Numbered from the stretch's first letter, positions 1 to 7,733 are shown. The stretch: 64,000 nt of DNA from Roseibium polysiphoniae (GCF_014842925.1 NZ_JACYXJ010000003.1:372001-436000); one strand, 5' to 3'. The notes: a model not told the origin generated them from the sequence alone. Numbers and translations are program-made.

Positions 1-300
1 CATGTCGCGGTTGAAGGCCCGGCCGATGTCATCGGATTTATTATCTTCTTTCGTGAGGGTGACCACGTCTTGCTTGAAAATGTGGCTGTTCGCTCGGACG
101 CGACCGGACGCGGCATTGGAAAGAGCTTGATTGCACTGTGCGAGCGGACGGCAAAGTCATCAGGGGCAGGATCGGTCAAGCTTTACACCAACGAGAAAAT
201 GTCCGCGAATTTGACGATCTATCCGCGTCTCGGATACCGGGAGACAGACCGAAAAACCGAAGACGGATTTCATCGTGTCTACTTCGAAAAGCGCATCTGA
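1..300 (+). CDS. GNAT family N-acetyltransferase, C-terminal part
   Basis: The frame is open from the first base, so the 5' end lies outside the window; about 99 residues remain, ending in FEKRI. The core GNAT acetyl-CoA loop is visible as VRSDATGRGIGKSLI (Q/RxxGxG/A type), followed by a helix and the late YPRLGYRE strand-loop typical of the family. It should transfer an acetyl group from acetyl-CoA to a small molecule or protein, but the substrate cannot be read from the remaining part. The next gene, ilvN, is convergent, so the two are not in one operon. Confidence 0.8.
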   Translation, partial: HVAVEGPADVIGFIIFFREGDHVLLENVAVRSDATGRGIGKSLIALCERTAKSSGAGSVKLYTNEKMSANLTIYPRLGYRETDRKTEDGFHRVYFEKRI

Positions 301-441
301 CGAACGGCTGCAAATCCGGCAGAACTGCGGAGCAGCTTCTCCAGAGTGTAAAGCAGGGCACATCAAGCCACCAAAAGCCCGCCGCAATGTCCAGCGACGG
401 GCCCGCGTCAGGCCGATGCAATGGAAGAGGGTGTTTTTGCC

Positions 442-503
442 GCCCCGGACTTGATCCGGGGCCTGACTCATGAGGGGGGAAGGTCCCGGGTCGAGCCCGG
501 GAC
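442..503. repeat. Paired GC-rich palindromes, REP-like
   Basis: Two palindromes lie 20 bases apart: 442-462 has 7-bp arms (GCCCCGG/CCGGGGC) around ACTTGAT, and 483-503 has 8-bp arms (GTCCCGGG/CCCGGGAC) around TCGAG. They sit between the convergent ends of the acetyltransferase and ilvN. The CCCCGGA...TCCGGGG type is, from memory, a common dispersed element in alphaproteobacteria. It may also help terminate either transcript, although no long T run follows. Nothing else was recognised between 301 and 529. Confidence 0.55.
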
Positions 504-529
504 GGCGACGTTGTTGTGAGCGTCCGGCC

Positions 530-1105
530 TTAAAGCCCTTCAGGACCGCGTTGAACGGCAGCGACGCCGGTGCGGGAAACCTCGACAAGGCCGAGGGGTT
601 TCATGATCGAGATGAACTGTTCGATCTTGGACGTGCGACCGGTGATCTCGAAGACGAAATGCTCGGTCGTTGCGTCGATCACGGTTGCCCGGAATGCGTC
701 GCCCAGGCGCAAGGCTTCCAGGCGCTTTTCACCGGTGCCTGCCACCTTGACCAGTGCAAGCTCGCGTTCCAGCGGCTTGTCCTGACTGGCAAGCTGCGCT
801 TCCACGGTCAGGTCTGTCACCCGGTGAACGGGAACGAGGCGATCCAGCTGGTGCCGGATCTGCTCGATCACCATGGGTGTGCCGGTGGTGACGATGGTGA
901 TGCGCGACAGATGCTTTTCGTGCTCGGTTTCCGACACGGTCAGGCTGTCGATGTTGTAGCCCCGGCCGGAGAACAGGCCGATGACGCGTGCGAGCACGCC
1001 CGGTTCGTTGTCGACCAGCACCGAGAGGGTGTGGGTTTCGTTCTTGTCGCTGACCTCGGCCATGAAATAGGCAGAAAGCGCGCTCGGATTGTTTTGTGCG
1101 TTCAT
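530..1105 (-). CDS. ilvN: Acetolactate synthase small (regulatory) subunit
   Basis: 191 residues. The N-terminal ACT domain is clear (about 22-95): LSVLVDNEPGVLARVIGLFS and then GYNIDSLTVSETEHEKHLSR, the classic IlvN/IlvH pattern. A C-terminal regulatory domain follows. It binds the large subunit and gives valine feedback control of acetolactate/acetohydroxybutyrate synthesis, the first common step of branched-chain amino acid synthesis. The start at 1105 is preceded by AAGGAC; a longer frame to 1180 would overlap ilvB. It lies 13 bases after the ilvB stop, so the two are one operon. The family is also named ilvH. Confidence 0.95.
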   Translation of the reverse strand: MNAQNNPSALSAYFMAEVSDKNETHTLSVLVDNEPGVLARVIGLFSGRGYNIDSLTVSETEHEKHLSRITIVTTGTPMVIEQIRHQLDRLVPVHRVTDLTVEAQLASQDKPLERELALVKVAGTGEKRLEALRLGDAFRATVIDATTEHFVFEITGRTSKIEQFISIMKPLGLVEVSRTGVAAVQRGPEGL

Positions 1106-1118
1106 GTTCGGACCGTCC

Positions 1119-2894
1119 TTAAACCAGGGCCTTGCCTTCGGAGCTGATGGCATTGGCCACCGCTTCGTCGTTGGCTTCATCGGGCAACAGCATTTCGTTG
1201 TGGGCCTTGCCGGAGGGGATCATCGGAAAGCAGTTGGCAAGGTTGGCCACGCGGCAGTCGAACAGGACCGGCTTGTCGATGGAGATCATTTCCTCGATCG
1301 CGCCGTCCAGATCACCGGGCTTTTCGACCCGGAAGCCGACACCGCCATAGGCCTCGGCCAGCTTGACGAAATCAGGCAGGCTGTCGGTGTAGGAATGGGA
1401 CAGACGGTTGCCGTGCAGCAGCTGCTGCCACTGACGGACCATGCCCATGTACTGGTTGTTCAGGATGAAGACCTTGACCGGCAGGCCGAACTGAACGGCC
1501 GTCGACATTTCCTGAATGTTCATCAGGATCGAGGCATCCCCGGCAATGTCGACGCACAAGGCGTCGCGGTGCGCGACCTGCGCGCCGATCGCGGCAGGAA
1601 GGCCATAGCCCATGGTGCCGAGACCGCCGGAGGTCAGCCAGCGGTTCGGCTCTTCGAAGCCGTAGAACTGCGCCGCCCACATCTGGTGCTGGCCGACTTC
1701 GGTGGAGATGTAGGTCTCGCGGTCCTTGGTCAGCTCATACAGCCGCTGGATGGCGTACTGCGGCATGATGATGTCTTCGTTCGGCCGGTAGGCCAGCGAA
1801 TTGCGGGCACGCCAGACATCGATCTGCTTCCACCAGTCCTTCATGGCTGCCGGATCCGCCTTCAGGGAGGACGAGCGCCAGATGCGTACCAGATCCTCCA
1901 GAACATGGCCGACGTCGCCAATGATCGGCAGGTCGACCTTGACGGTCTTGTTGATCGAGGAGGGGTCGATGTCGATGTGGATTTTCGTGGCGTTCGGCGC
2001 AAAAGCGTCGATGCGGCCGGTGATGCGGTCGTCGAACCGCGCGCCGACACAGACCATGACATCGCAATCATGCATGACCATGTTGGCTTCATAGGTGCCG
2101 TGCATGCCCAGCATGCCGAGCCAGTTGTCGCCGGACGCGGGATAGGCGCCCAGACCCATCAGGGTCGAGGTGATCGGGAAGCCGGTGAGCTGAACCAATT
2201 CGCGCAGCAACTGGCAGGCCTGCGGGCCCGAGTTGATCACGCCGCCGCCGGTGTAGAGCACGGGCTTCTTGGCCTTGGACATGAGGTCTGCCGCGATGCG
2301 GATTGCCTGGGCATCGCCCTTGACCTGCGGCCGGTAGCTCTTGTGGCTTGCGGACGGGTTGCTCGTCGGGCCCTGATAGGTGCCGGTGGCGAACTGAACG
2401 TCCTTGGGAATATCAACGACGACCGGTCCCGGACGGCCCGAGGTCGCGACATAAAAGGCCTCATGGAGGACACGGGCCAGATCGTCGACGTCGCGGACCA
2501 GCCAGTTATGCTTGGTGCAGGGGCGCGTGATGCCGACGGTGTCGCATTCCTGAAAGGCGTCATTGCCAATCAGGTGGGTCGGAACCTGGCCGGTCAGACA
2601 GACAAGCGGGATGCTGTCGAGCATGGCGTCGGTCAGCGCGGTGACCATGTTGGTCGCGCCGGGCCCGGATGTCACCAGGGCAACGCCCGGCTTTCCGGTC
2701 GAGCGGGCATAGCCTTCGGCGGCGTGGCCTGCGCCCTGTTCATGACGCACAAGAATGTGCTCGAGGCCTTCCTGCTGAATGATCTCGTCGTAGATGGGAA
2801 GCACTGCGCCACCCGGGTAGCCGAAAACCGTGTCGACGCCCTGGTCCTTCAACGCCTGGATCACCATTTCGGCGCCGGTCATCTCCCGTGTCAT
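1119..2894 (-). CDS. ilvB: Acetolactate synthase large (catalytic) subunit
   Basis: 591 residues, a normal size for the family. A ThDP-dependent enzyme that joins two pyruvates, or pyruvate plus 2-oxobutyrate. Visible: the catalytic-Glu region ILVRHEQGAGHAAEGYARS near the N-terminus, a central FAD/nucleotide domain (VLYTGGGVINSG), and the ThDP/Mg site GDASILMNIQEM...FILNN near the C-terminus. The ATG at 2894 has AGGAAAG just upstream; the frame remains open to 2963, but that extension is Arg/Lys-rich and has no ribosome site. It is translated behind the leader and attenuator described separately and is followed by ilvN. Some annotations call it ilvI. Confidence 0.95.
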   Translation of the reverse strand: MTREMTGAEMVIQALKDQGVDTVFGYPGGAVLPIYDEIIQQEGLEHILVRHEQGAGHAAEGYARSTGKPGVALVTSGPGATNMVTALTDAMLDSIPLVCLTGQVPTHLIGNDAFQECDTVGITRPCTKHNWLVRDVDDLARVLHEAFYVATSGRPGPVVVDIPKDVQFATGTYQGPTSNPSASHKSYRPQVKGDAQAIRIAADLMSKAKKPVLYTGGGVINSGPQACQLLRELVQLTGFPITSTLMGLGAYPASGDNWLGMLGMHGTYEANMVMHDCDVMVCVGARFDDRITGRIDAFAPNATKIHIDIDPSSINKTVKVDLPIIGDVGHVLEDLVRIWRSSSLKADPAAMKDWWKQIDVWRARNSLAYRPNEDIIMPQYAIQRLYELTKDRETYISTEVGQHQMWAAQFYGFEEPNRWLTSGGLGTMGYGLPAAIGAQVAHRDALCVDIAGDASILMNIQEMSTAVQFGLPVKVFILNNQYMGMVRQWQQLLHGNRLSHSYTDSLPDFVKLAEAYGGVGFRVEKPGDLDGAIEEMISIDKPVLFDCRVANLANCFPMIPSGKAHNEMLLPDEANDEAVANAISSEGKALV

Positions 2895-3035
2895 TCTTGC
2901 TTTCCTCGCATTGGCCCTGAGCTTCAGGGGCTTGGCTCGTCTGTGTTCTTTCTTGGCTCGCATCGAGCAGGGATGGTGGGTTTGCGCCTTTCCAAGGGAC
3001 CGGTCAACAGAGAGTGAGGTTCGGGACGGGGAGAC

Positions 3036-3060
3036 ACAAAAAAAGGCCCCGAGGGACCTT
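3036..3060 (-). terminator. Intrinsic terminator/attenuator before ilvB
   Basis: On the minus strand AAGGTCCC and GGGGCCTT form an 8-bp hairpin (one G-T pair) with a tight loop, followed at once by seven T. It lies between the leader peptide and ilvB, so it would stop transcription before the structural genes. Upstream, 3080-3102 can form a second hairpin (CGGAACGGA/TCCGTTCGG), and a GCGCGCC in the peptide region can pair with GGCGCGC at 3063-3069. This is the layout of a translation-coupled attenuator. Confidence 0.8.
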
Positions 3061-3088
3061 AGATGCGCGCCAACCTGTTCCGAACGGA

Positions 3089-3139
3089 TTACTCCGTTCC
3101 GGCGGCGCGCCTTCCTACCACTAGAATGAGAGACGTCAT
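3089..3139 (-). CDS. ilv operon leader peptide
   Basis: A 16-codon frame, MTSLILVVGRRAAGTE, followed by TAA. Codons 4-8 read Leu-Ile-Leu-Val-Val (CTC ATT CTA GTG GTA), the three end products of the pathway. The stop codon falls in the loop of the first hairpin, and the intrinsic terminator follows about 30 bases later, ahead of ilvB. Stalling at Leu/Ile/Val codons when charged tRNAs are scarce would favour the alternative pairing and read-through. The initiation signal is weak. The codon content and placement make the assignment strong although the peptide is too short for a homology argument. Confidence 0.8.
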   Translation of the reverse strand: MTSLILVVGRRAAGTE

Positions 3140-3402
3140 CAGACTGTCTGCCCTCTATCCTTCGAAGATCCGCGACCTGCGCCGATCCTCAGCCCGTTTC
3201 GATACATTTTGGAACCTTTAAGCCACTCACAACAGGATTTCGAGCGGGCTTGAAGCTTCCAACAACACAAACGGGACAAGCCCCGTTCGTGATGCGGTGC
3301 ACCCTAGTCAGCCGCTGCAGCAGGGTCAAGGGCAAAATTTCATTTGTTTCGTTGAGTGCGCCGTTGCTTTCTGAATCTTGCTTTCCGCCAGATCAACGGG
3401 CT

Positions 3403-3630
3403 TCACTCGCTCGCACCCTCGACGTTGGTCTGAGGATCGATGGAAACGGTGAAATTGGGCTCGGCGTAAGTCGCGCCCTCTGTCTTGTTATAGGCGTCGA
3501 TGATCTGATCGACAGCCCCTGCATAGGGGGCCTTGCGCGCAGGCGTCGACAAGGTGGCCGGGACATAGATCGGCCTTCGCAGGCCTGAGACAAATATTTC
3601 ACATTTCTGCTTGCGTAGAATATCGCGCAT
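3403..3630 (-). CDS. Small hypothetical protein or gene remnant
   Basis: 75 codons with no recognised family. The second half (AGAVDQIIDAYNKTEGATYA and on) has a plausible soluble-protein composition, whereas the first 20 residues are basic and unconvincing. No good ribosome site precedes the ATG at 3630. It lies between the ilv leader and the divergent tRNA-Lys gene. It may be a real small protein with a later start, a fragment left by a rearrangement beside the tRNA, or chance. Confidence 0.25.
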   Translation of the reverse strand: MRDILRKQKCEIFVSGLRRPIYVPATLSTPARKAPYAGAVDQIIDAYNKTEGATYAEPNFTVSIDPQTNVEGASE

Positions 3631-3691
3631 CGATATACACCGCCCATCGACGCGCTGCGGCGCGAACGATCGATCCGTCGATGGCGGATGT

Positions 3692-3767
3692 GGGTGTATA
3701 GCTCAGTTGGTAGAGCAGCTGACTCTTAATCAGCCGGTCCTGGGTTCGAATCCCCGTGCACCCACCA
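3692..3767 (+). tRNA. tRNA-Lys (anticodon CTT)
   Basis: A 76-base cloverleaf. The acceptor arms GGGTGTA/TGCACCC pair, the D arm is AGCTCAGTTGGTAGAGC, the anticodon loop is ACTCTTAA with CTT, and the T arm contains GGTTCGAATCC. The CCA end is encoded (3765-3767). It reads AAG lysine codons. No integrase gene or repeated 3' end was seen nearby, so there is no evidence that it is used as an attachment site. Confidence 0.97.
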
Positions 3768-4115
3768 TTTCTCTCTTCTCCCAGTTTCTTTGTCGTGTCG
3801 TCTTTGAATGCGTTGATGCGCTCAATGTCATAAGTCTGCGAATTTGCGCTAGCATTTGAGTGAGAATACAACCTGAAGAAGAAATAGGTTGCGTAGATTT
3901 GATATTCCCTTTTTAATTGTATCTAAGGTTGTGGTGTTGGTAGCCGCTGGGCGCGGCATGCTGTTGCAGCTGTTCTGTCTTGATCAATGAAACGCGACAT
4001 GTGCCGCACCGGATGGGTCAGCCGGCCAAATCCAAGAATTAATTCACACGCATAATTTCCTAGCGTCTTTGGCTGGAAAGAAATGCAACCTTAAGATGAA
4101 TTGGAGGGTGAGTTC
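3768..4115 (+). other. Non-coding region ahead of the sigma factor gene
   Basis: About 350 bases, relatively AT-rich, with no convincing gene. It must hold the promoter of the ECF sigma gene. An inverted repeat CAACCT...AGGTTG (3869-3891, 11-base spacer) is visible and could be an operator. No promoter sequence could be assigned with confidence, and no T-rich terminator follows the tRNA. Confidence 0.4.
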
Positions 4116-4727
4116 GTGCCAGATTCCGAAGATGTGAATGACGGGCCCGCCTTGCCCTCTGCGGGGATCTGGATGAGCTGGATCGAGGATGGTCTGGTTT
4201 TGCGCAGGCGAGCCCTGAGGTTGACGCGTGGCAATCGCGAGGAAGCGGAAGATCTTCTGTCTTCGACCCTGGTCAAGGCGGTCAGCCACGTGGAGCGACA
4301 CGATACGGAAGTGCGCGAGCCGCGGGCGTTTTTGCTGTTCGCCATGAAAAACGAATATATCAGCCGTCTGCGCCGTCAGAATTCGGAGCGGCAGGTGCGT
4401 GATTTCCAGGCGGATGTCTATCAGGATCACACGCATGGGCTGGCAGACCGGCAGCCGGACCAGGAAAACCAGCTGCGCCATCAGGACGCTCTCCGCAAGG
4501 TGCTGAAGGCGGTCGACGGCTTGACGCCCGACTTTCGGGATATTTTCAGGATGCGGTTTTGCGAAGAGTGCAGCTACCGCGAAATCGCCCGTCACCTGTC
4601 CATTTCAGAACCGCTTGCGCGCAAGAGGGTTCAGCACTTGCGCGGGCATTTGCGCAGCGTTCTGGATGAGGAAATCGATCCAGAAGACAGGATTTCAGGA
4701 AAAGACGTTTCACAAGTGTCCAGCTGA
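4116..4727 (+). CDS. ECF-type RNA polymerase sigma factor, reb-linked
   Basis: 203 residues with the two-domain layout of extracytoplasmic-function sigma factors. Region 2 (about 25-95) includes RRRALRLTRGNREEAEDLLS and the -10 recognition helix area AFLLFAMKNEYISRLRR. Region 4 (about 125-185) ends in the helix-turn-helix YREIARHLSISEPLARKRVQ. GTG at 4116 is preceded by GGAGG with 8 bases spacing, whereas a TTG at 4101 would lie before that ribosome site. It is 109 bases ahead of the first rebB gene on the same strand. No anti-sigma gene is adjacent. The inferred role is to direct transcription of the reb genes; the target promoter is not recognised. Confidence 0.85.
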   Translation: MPDSEDVNDGPALPSAGIWMSWIEDGLVLRRRALRLTRGNREEAEDLLSSTLVKAVSHVERHDTEVREPRAFLLFAMKNEYISRLRRQNSERQVRDFQADVYQDHTHGLADRQPDQENQLRHQDALRKVLKAVDGLTPDFRDIFRMRFCEECSYREIARHLSISEPLARKRVQHLRGHLRSVLDEEIDPEDRISGKDVSQVSS

Positions 4728-4836
4728 TGCGTCTTAACAAACAGGGAATTGCAAGGTGCGGTGCGATTGGCCGATGAACGGTTGATTGGCTTGCGACCCG
4801 GGGAAGCTGCGAACCCGAGCCTGATGGGAAACAAAC

Positions 4837-5073
4837 ATGGTCGACAGTGTGAATGCCCAAGTAACCGACGCGGTAACGCAAACCAATGTGAAGGTGGTCG
4901 CCGAGGCTCCGGCGCAAGCCATCGCGAGCCTCTACCAGGTGGCGAGCCACGCGGCGGGCCTGTCGGTTCAGAATGCGGTTCACAGCCAGCAGGCGATGAA
5001 CCAGATCACGACGGCGGTGGTGTCCAAGGCGTGTCAGCTGATCATGGATATTGGCGAGCCTTCGATAAAGTAA
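4837..5073 (+). CDS. rebB: RebB-family R-body protein (copy 1)
   Basis: 78 residues covering one complete RebB ('killing trait') domain: the N-terminal QVTDAVTQTNVKVVAEAPAQ block, then ASLYQVASHAAGLSVQNAV and QQAMNQITTAVV. RebB-type proteins polymerise into R-bodies, coiled cytoplasmic ribbons known from Caedibacter that unroll into long needles. Unlike copies 2 and 3 it ends soon after the domain and lacks the longer C-terminal tail. GATGGGAAAC lies ahead of the ATG. It follows the sigma gene and is followed 33 bases later by the next reb-type gene, so it is the first structural gene of the cluster. Confidence 0.85.
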   Translation: MVDSVNAQVTDAVTQTNVKVVAEAPAQAIASLYQVASHAAGLSVQNAVHSQQAMNQITTAVVSKACQLIMDIGEPSIK

Positions 5074-5106
5074 CGATTGGTATCGGCGACTGTAGGGAGT
5101 TTGGTT

Positions 5107-5688
5107 ATGTGGCTGGATGGCTGGTTCGGAAAACATGGTCCCGACGACGCAAACGCGCCGCAGGAGGACAACCTGACATTGACCCGTGACAAGGATGGTA
5201 CACTGCGGCCGGACAACTCGGGGCCCGGAAAAGGCAACAGGGGGGAGGACATGATGTTGGGCAGCAATCCGAACTCAAAACCCGGCGCGCCTCCAAAGCC
5301 GCCTTCTTCGAAATCACCTACGCCGGACGTTTCGGCCTTGAACAGTCAGGTCGTCCAGGCTGTTCAGTTCGCGAATACGGAAAACAGCAACTACGCGAGC
5401 GAGCTCGTGGCGACGCCGCCGGATATCATGGTCAGCACGACCACTGGCCTCGCCGTTCAGGACGCAAAAAACTACATGAATGCGATCATGCAGATTGCGG
5501 TTGCTGCCCAGGCGGTTGCGATCAAGAAGGCAGCCGAGGGACCTGAGCCGGTCGCGGCCTTGAAGGAAATTCCGTTGCTTGCGGAAATCCAGAACATGGT
5601 GACGCAGGCTGTTGGGGTCTATGGCTCCGTCAGCACGGCAGCTGGAACATCAGCGAAAACCGTCATCGGGGATTTGAAATCGGGTTAG
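5107..5688 (+). CDS. RebB-like protein with Pro-rich N-terminal extension
   Basis: 193 residues. ATG at 5107 has AGGGAG 7 bases upstream, and begins MWLDGWFGKH; a TTG at 5077 also opens the frame but has no ribosome site. Residues 1-50 are polar, 52-75 form a Pro/Ser linker (PGAPPKPPSSKSPTPD), and 75-145 resemble a diverged RebB domain (ALNSQVVQAVQFANTEN, then NYMNAIMQIAVAAQAVAIKK). Copies 1-3 lack such an extension. The Trp-rich N-terminus could anchor or nucleate the ribbon, as an inference. The domain call rests on alignment by eye to the three clear copies. Confidence 0.65.
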   Translation: MWLDGWFGKHGPDDANAPQEDNLTLTRDKDGTLRPDNSGPGKGNRGEDMMLGSNPNSKPGAPPKPPSSKSPTPDVSALNSQVVQAVQFANTENSNYASELVATPPDIMVSTTTGLAVQDAKNYMNAIMQIAVAAQAVAIKKAAEGPEPVAALKEIPLLAEIQNMVTQAVGVYGSVSTAAGTSAKTVIGDLKSG

Positions 5689-5728
5689 ACCGCAGCGCGA
5701 GGCGGCTGGAAGCGGGAAAGGGTATGTC

Positions 5729-6088
5729 ATGGGCGATCTGCTGCATGTTGAAAACAACGGCCTGACAGGGGGGGCAGTCTGGGCCTCAGGTCAGGGCGAC
5801 CAGGAGGGCGGGGGTGCTGGATCCGGAGGAAGCGACGCTGGCGGCGGTGGTTCAAGTGATGGCTCTGGAGATGGATCAGGTGATGGCTCTGGCAGGGGCA
5901 ATGATCCCAAGAGCCTGCTCGAGGCGTTCAACACGCTGCGGGATGACGAGCAGGAGGAGATCCTGTCGGCCCTGTCGCAAGTTCTCGGACGCCGCAAAGC
6001 TCCTGGTGAAACCTCTCCGGACGGTGCGAAAGACGTTGGTGCGACGAGTGCCCGAGGCAAGCCGGGTGCCGACGATGAGGGGACCTGA
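5729..6088 (+). CDS. Gly/Ser-rich small protein in the reb cluster
   Basis: 119 residues, no recognised family. Residues about 20-57 are almost entirely Gly, Ser and Asp, with an SDGSGDGSGDGSG repeat. A short helical section follows (KSLLEAFNTLRDDEQEEILS ... LSQVLGRRK), then a disordered tail. GGAAAGG precedes the ATG. The gene sits 40 bases after the preceding reb-type gene and 90 bases before the next, so co-transcription is likely. The product looks like a flexible linker or adaptor with one helical hairpin. No function is claimed. Confidence 0.6.
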   Translation: MGDLLHVENNGLTGGAVWASGQGDQEGGGAGSGGSDAGGGGSSDGSGDGSGDGSGRGNDPKSLLEAFNTLRDDEQEEILSALSQVLGRRKAPGETSPDGAKDVGATSARGKPGADDEGT

Positions 6089-6178
6089 CGCATGTGCGCA
6101 AGATGCGGCCGGGGCGGGACAGGTCGTGGCGAACGGTCGAGCCGCTGCAGGGATGAGATTTTGAAGGAGACCGCCGAA

Positions 6179-6628
6179 ATGGAAAATGAACTCGATCTGA
6201 TCTGCAAGGACCTCGATACAGTGTTGCAGACCACTCTGGTCACCTGGAGCGAGGCGCTGAATGAGGCGCGCGAGACGGGTGGCGACCCGCAGGCTCTCTA
6301 TTGCCTGTATCCCAAACTCGTTTCTCATGTGTCCTGGGCGCGGGGGACACTTCAGGGTGCCGAGGCGTCGCTTGCCCAGATTGATCAGCGCCGGAACATC
6401 GATCAATCGCATGTCAGGTCGGCAGCAATGCATGCGCTGGCCTCAGGTTGCTGTCCATGCTGTGGCGGCGCGGGCGCAGCTGCTGCCTGCAGCTGTGCAA
6501 CTGCCGGCCATCCGGACGGCGGCCAAAAGGAAAATCACACGGAAACTCACATCGTCAGGGAAACGACAATCGAGGAGACAAGCGATGGTCGAAGCGAAGA
6601 AACCGGGCGGTCCCGGCGCAGGTCCTAG
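6179..6628 (+). CDS. Cys-cluster protein in the reb cluster
   Basis: 149 residues, no recognised family. The ATG at 6179 has GAAGGAGA 8 bases upstream; an in-frame ATG at 6092 has no ribosome site and would add an Arg/Cys-rich stretch. Residues 1-85 look helical (ENELDLICKDLDTVLQTTL...). A cysteine cluster follows, CCPCC at 91-95 and CSC at 104-106 in a Gly/Ala-rich setting, which might bind metal or form disulphides. The tail is highly charged. Its last 44 bases overlap the start of the next gene, pointing to translational coupling. Confidence 0.6.
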   Translation: MENELDLICKDLDTVLQTTLVTWSEALNEARETGGDPQALYCLYPKLVSHVSWARGTLQGAEASLAQIDQRRNIDQSHVRSAAMHALASGCCPCCGGAGAAAACSCATAGHPDGGQKENHTETHIVRETTIEETSDGRSEETGRSRRRS

Positions 6629-7163
6629 AAAGACACCAGCCAAACCGGCTGAGGTTCTTGAAGCGCTTCTGGAGGGCTACCTCAAGACAGCCAGCCTTCA
6701 GACGGACTACCAAGGCCTCTATCAATCTCTTCCCGGTGTTCTGGATCTGGCCGGCGACATCCTGAAGAAAAAGGAAGAAAGCGAACAGGCTTTCGATCAG
6801 GGGATCCAGGTGGTGGAGAAGGTGCTGACCGATGCCAGCGAGAAGGCAGACCAGCTCTCCAAGGCCATGTCAGACCAGCATGATGCGTTGAAAGCCATTT
6901 TGGCAGACAGGTCGCTTCTGAGCGATATTCTGAAGTCGGGGAAGGAGGCGACCGCGGCGTCATCGCGAAAAGCGGCCCGCGGGGCAGATCCCAGAGCCGG
7001 GGTCCTCGGATTGGCCGACGCCCAACTTGCCGGTCAGCTCAATTCGGTCATGAGCAACATCCAGTCGATGATCTCGCGCGAAGTGCAAAGGCAGTCCGAG
7101 GTCTTGCGCAGTCAGATGGCCTCAGGCGCTCAGCCCACGGAAAAAACTGGCGGTCGCGGTTGA
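6585..7163 (+). CDS. Helical/coiled-coil protein in the reb cluster
   Basis: 192 residues, no recognised family. The ATG at 6585 has AGGAG 7 bases upstream, inside the end of the previous gene. The first 20 residues are Pro/Lys/Gly-rich. Residues about 22-120 read as long amphipathic helices (ILKKKEESEQAFDQGIQVVE, then DASEKADQLSKAMSDQHDAL). After a basic Ala-rich linker comes a second helical segment (AQLAGQLNSVMSNIQSMISR). An intrinsic terminator follows at 7207. It may be a scaffold or a partner of the R-body polymer, but this rests on position only. Confidence 0.6.
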   Translation: MVEAKKPGGPGAGPRKTPAKPAEVLEALLEGYLKTASLQTDYQGLYQSLPGVLDLAGDILKKKEESEQAFDQGIQVVEKVLTDASEKADQLSKAMSDQHDALKAILADRSLLSDILKSGKEATAASSRKAARGADPRAGVLGLADAQLAGQLNSVMSNIQSMISREVQRQSEVLRSQMASGAQPTEKTGGRG

Positions 7164-7206
7164 GGTCACAAGGCCTCAAAACCATACCCATGGATCCATG
7201 CCAGGA

Positions 7207-7239
7207 GCCGGTCATTGAAAAATGGCCGGCTATCTTTTT
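7207..7239 (+). terminator. Intrinsic terminator after the first reb block
   Basis: GCCGGTCAT and ATGGCCGGC make a 9-bp stem (one G-T pair) around TGAAAA, followed by TATCTTTTT. It separates the sigma-to-6585 block from the rebB copy at 7351, so that copy needs its own promoter or read-through. Confidence 0.75.
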
Positions 7240-7350
7240 GATAACACGATAATAATTCGTTCCTGCGGCTGTCACACCTTGCTGGCTTTGGCGTCCTAGA
7301 GGGTGTCCGTAGCCGGCGTCGGTGCTGGCCCAGCATAAGGAGTGTGGACA

Positions 7351-7677
7351 ATGGTTGAATTGGTAAATCCGATGATCACGGATGCGGTGACGCAATCCAA
7401 CGTGAAGGTTGTGGGCGAGTCTCCGGCAATGGCGTTGAGCACGCTTTATCAGTCGATGGCGCATTCGACTGGCGTGTTGTTTGAAAATGCGGTGTCGGCT
7501 CAGCAGCAGCAGAACATTCTGGCGCAGGCTGCGGTGAACCAGGGCGTGATGCAGATCTACAGCCTCGACACGACCGCGGCGGCTGGGGCCAGCGAAAAGG
7601 TGGCTCAGACTGGTGTGTCCGACAATTTGAGTTCCATGCTGGCCGTTCTTCAGGCCTTCAGCAATCCGCAGCGATAA
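7351..7677 (+). CDS. rebB: RebB-family R-body protein (copy 2)
   Basis: 108 residues and the most typical RebB in the cluster: PMITDAVTQSNVKVVGESPA, then STLYQSMAHSTGVLFENAV, a QQQQN segment and GVMQIYSLDTTAAAG. A C-terminal extension ends in a short helix (SSMLAVLQAFSNPQR). The ATG at 7351 has AAGGAG 8 bases upstream; an upstream GTG at 7342 overlaps that site. It stands between two intrinsic terminators, so it is probably transcribed alone. It is a likely main R-body subunit, by family. Confidence 0.9.
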   Translation: MVELVNPMITDAVTQSNVKVVGESPAMALSTLYQSMAHSTGVLFENAVSAQQQQNILAQAAVNQGVMQIYSLDTTAAAGASEKVAQTGVSDNLSSMLAVLQAFSNPQR

Positions 7678-7698
7678 GCGGCTTTCCTCCATCCTTCA

Positions 7699-7733
7699 GG
7701 TTCCGTTCCAGACTCTGGAACGGAACCTTTTTT
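7699..7733 (+). terminator. Strong intrinsic terminator after rebB copy 2
   Basis: A perfect 14-bp inverted repeat (GGTTCCGTTCCAGA/TCTGGAACGGAACC) with almost no spacer, followed by TTTTTT. It is among the strongest terminators in the window and fits a highly expressed single-gene transcript. Confidence 0.9.

Noticed and set aside
1089-3017. 642-codon plus-strand frame opposite ilvB
   Set aside because: It is the antisense of the clear acetolactate synthase gene and has no family motif; it also extends over the ilvB start. Long shadow frames are common in this GC-rich DNA.
3599-3871. 90-codon minus-strand frame over the tRNA-Lys gene
   Set aside because: It contains the CTGIRTQD-type peptide that results from translating a tRNA gene backwards, a well-known false gene.
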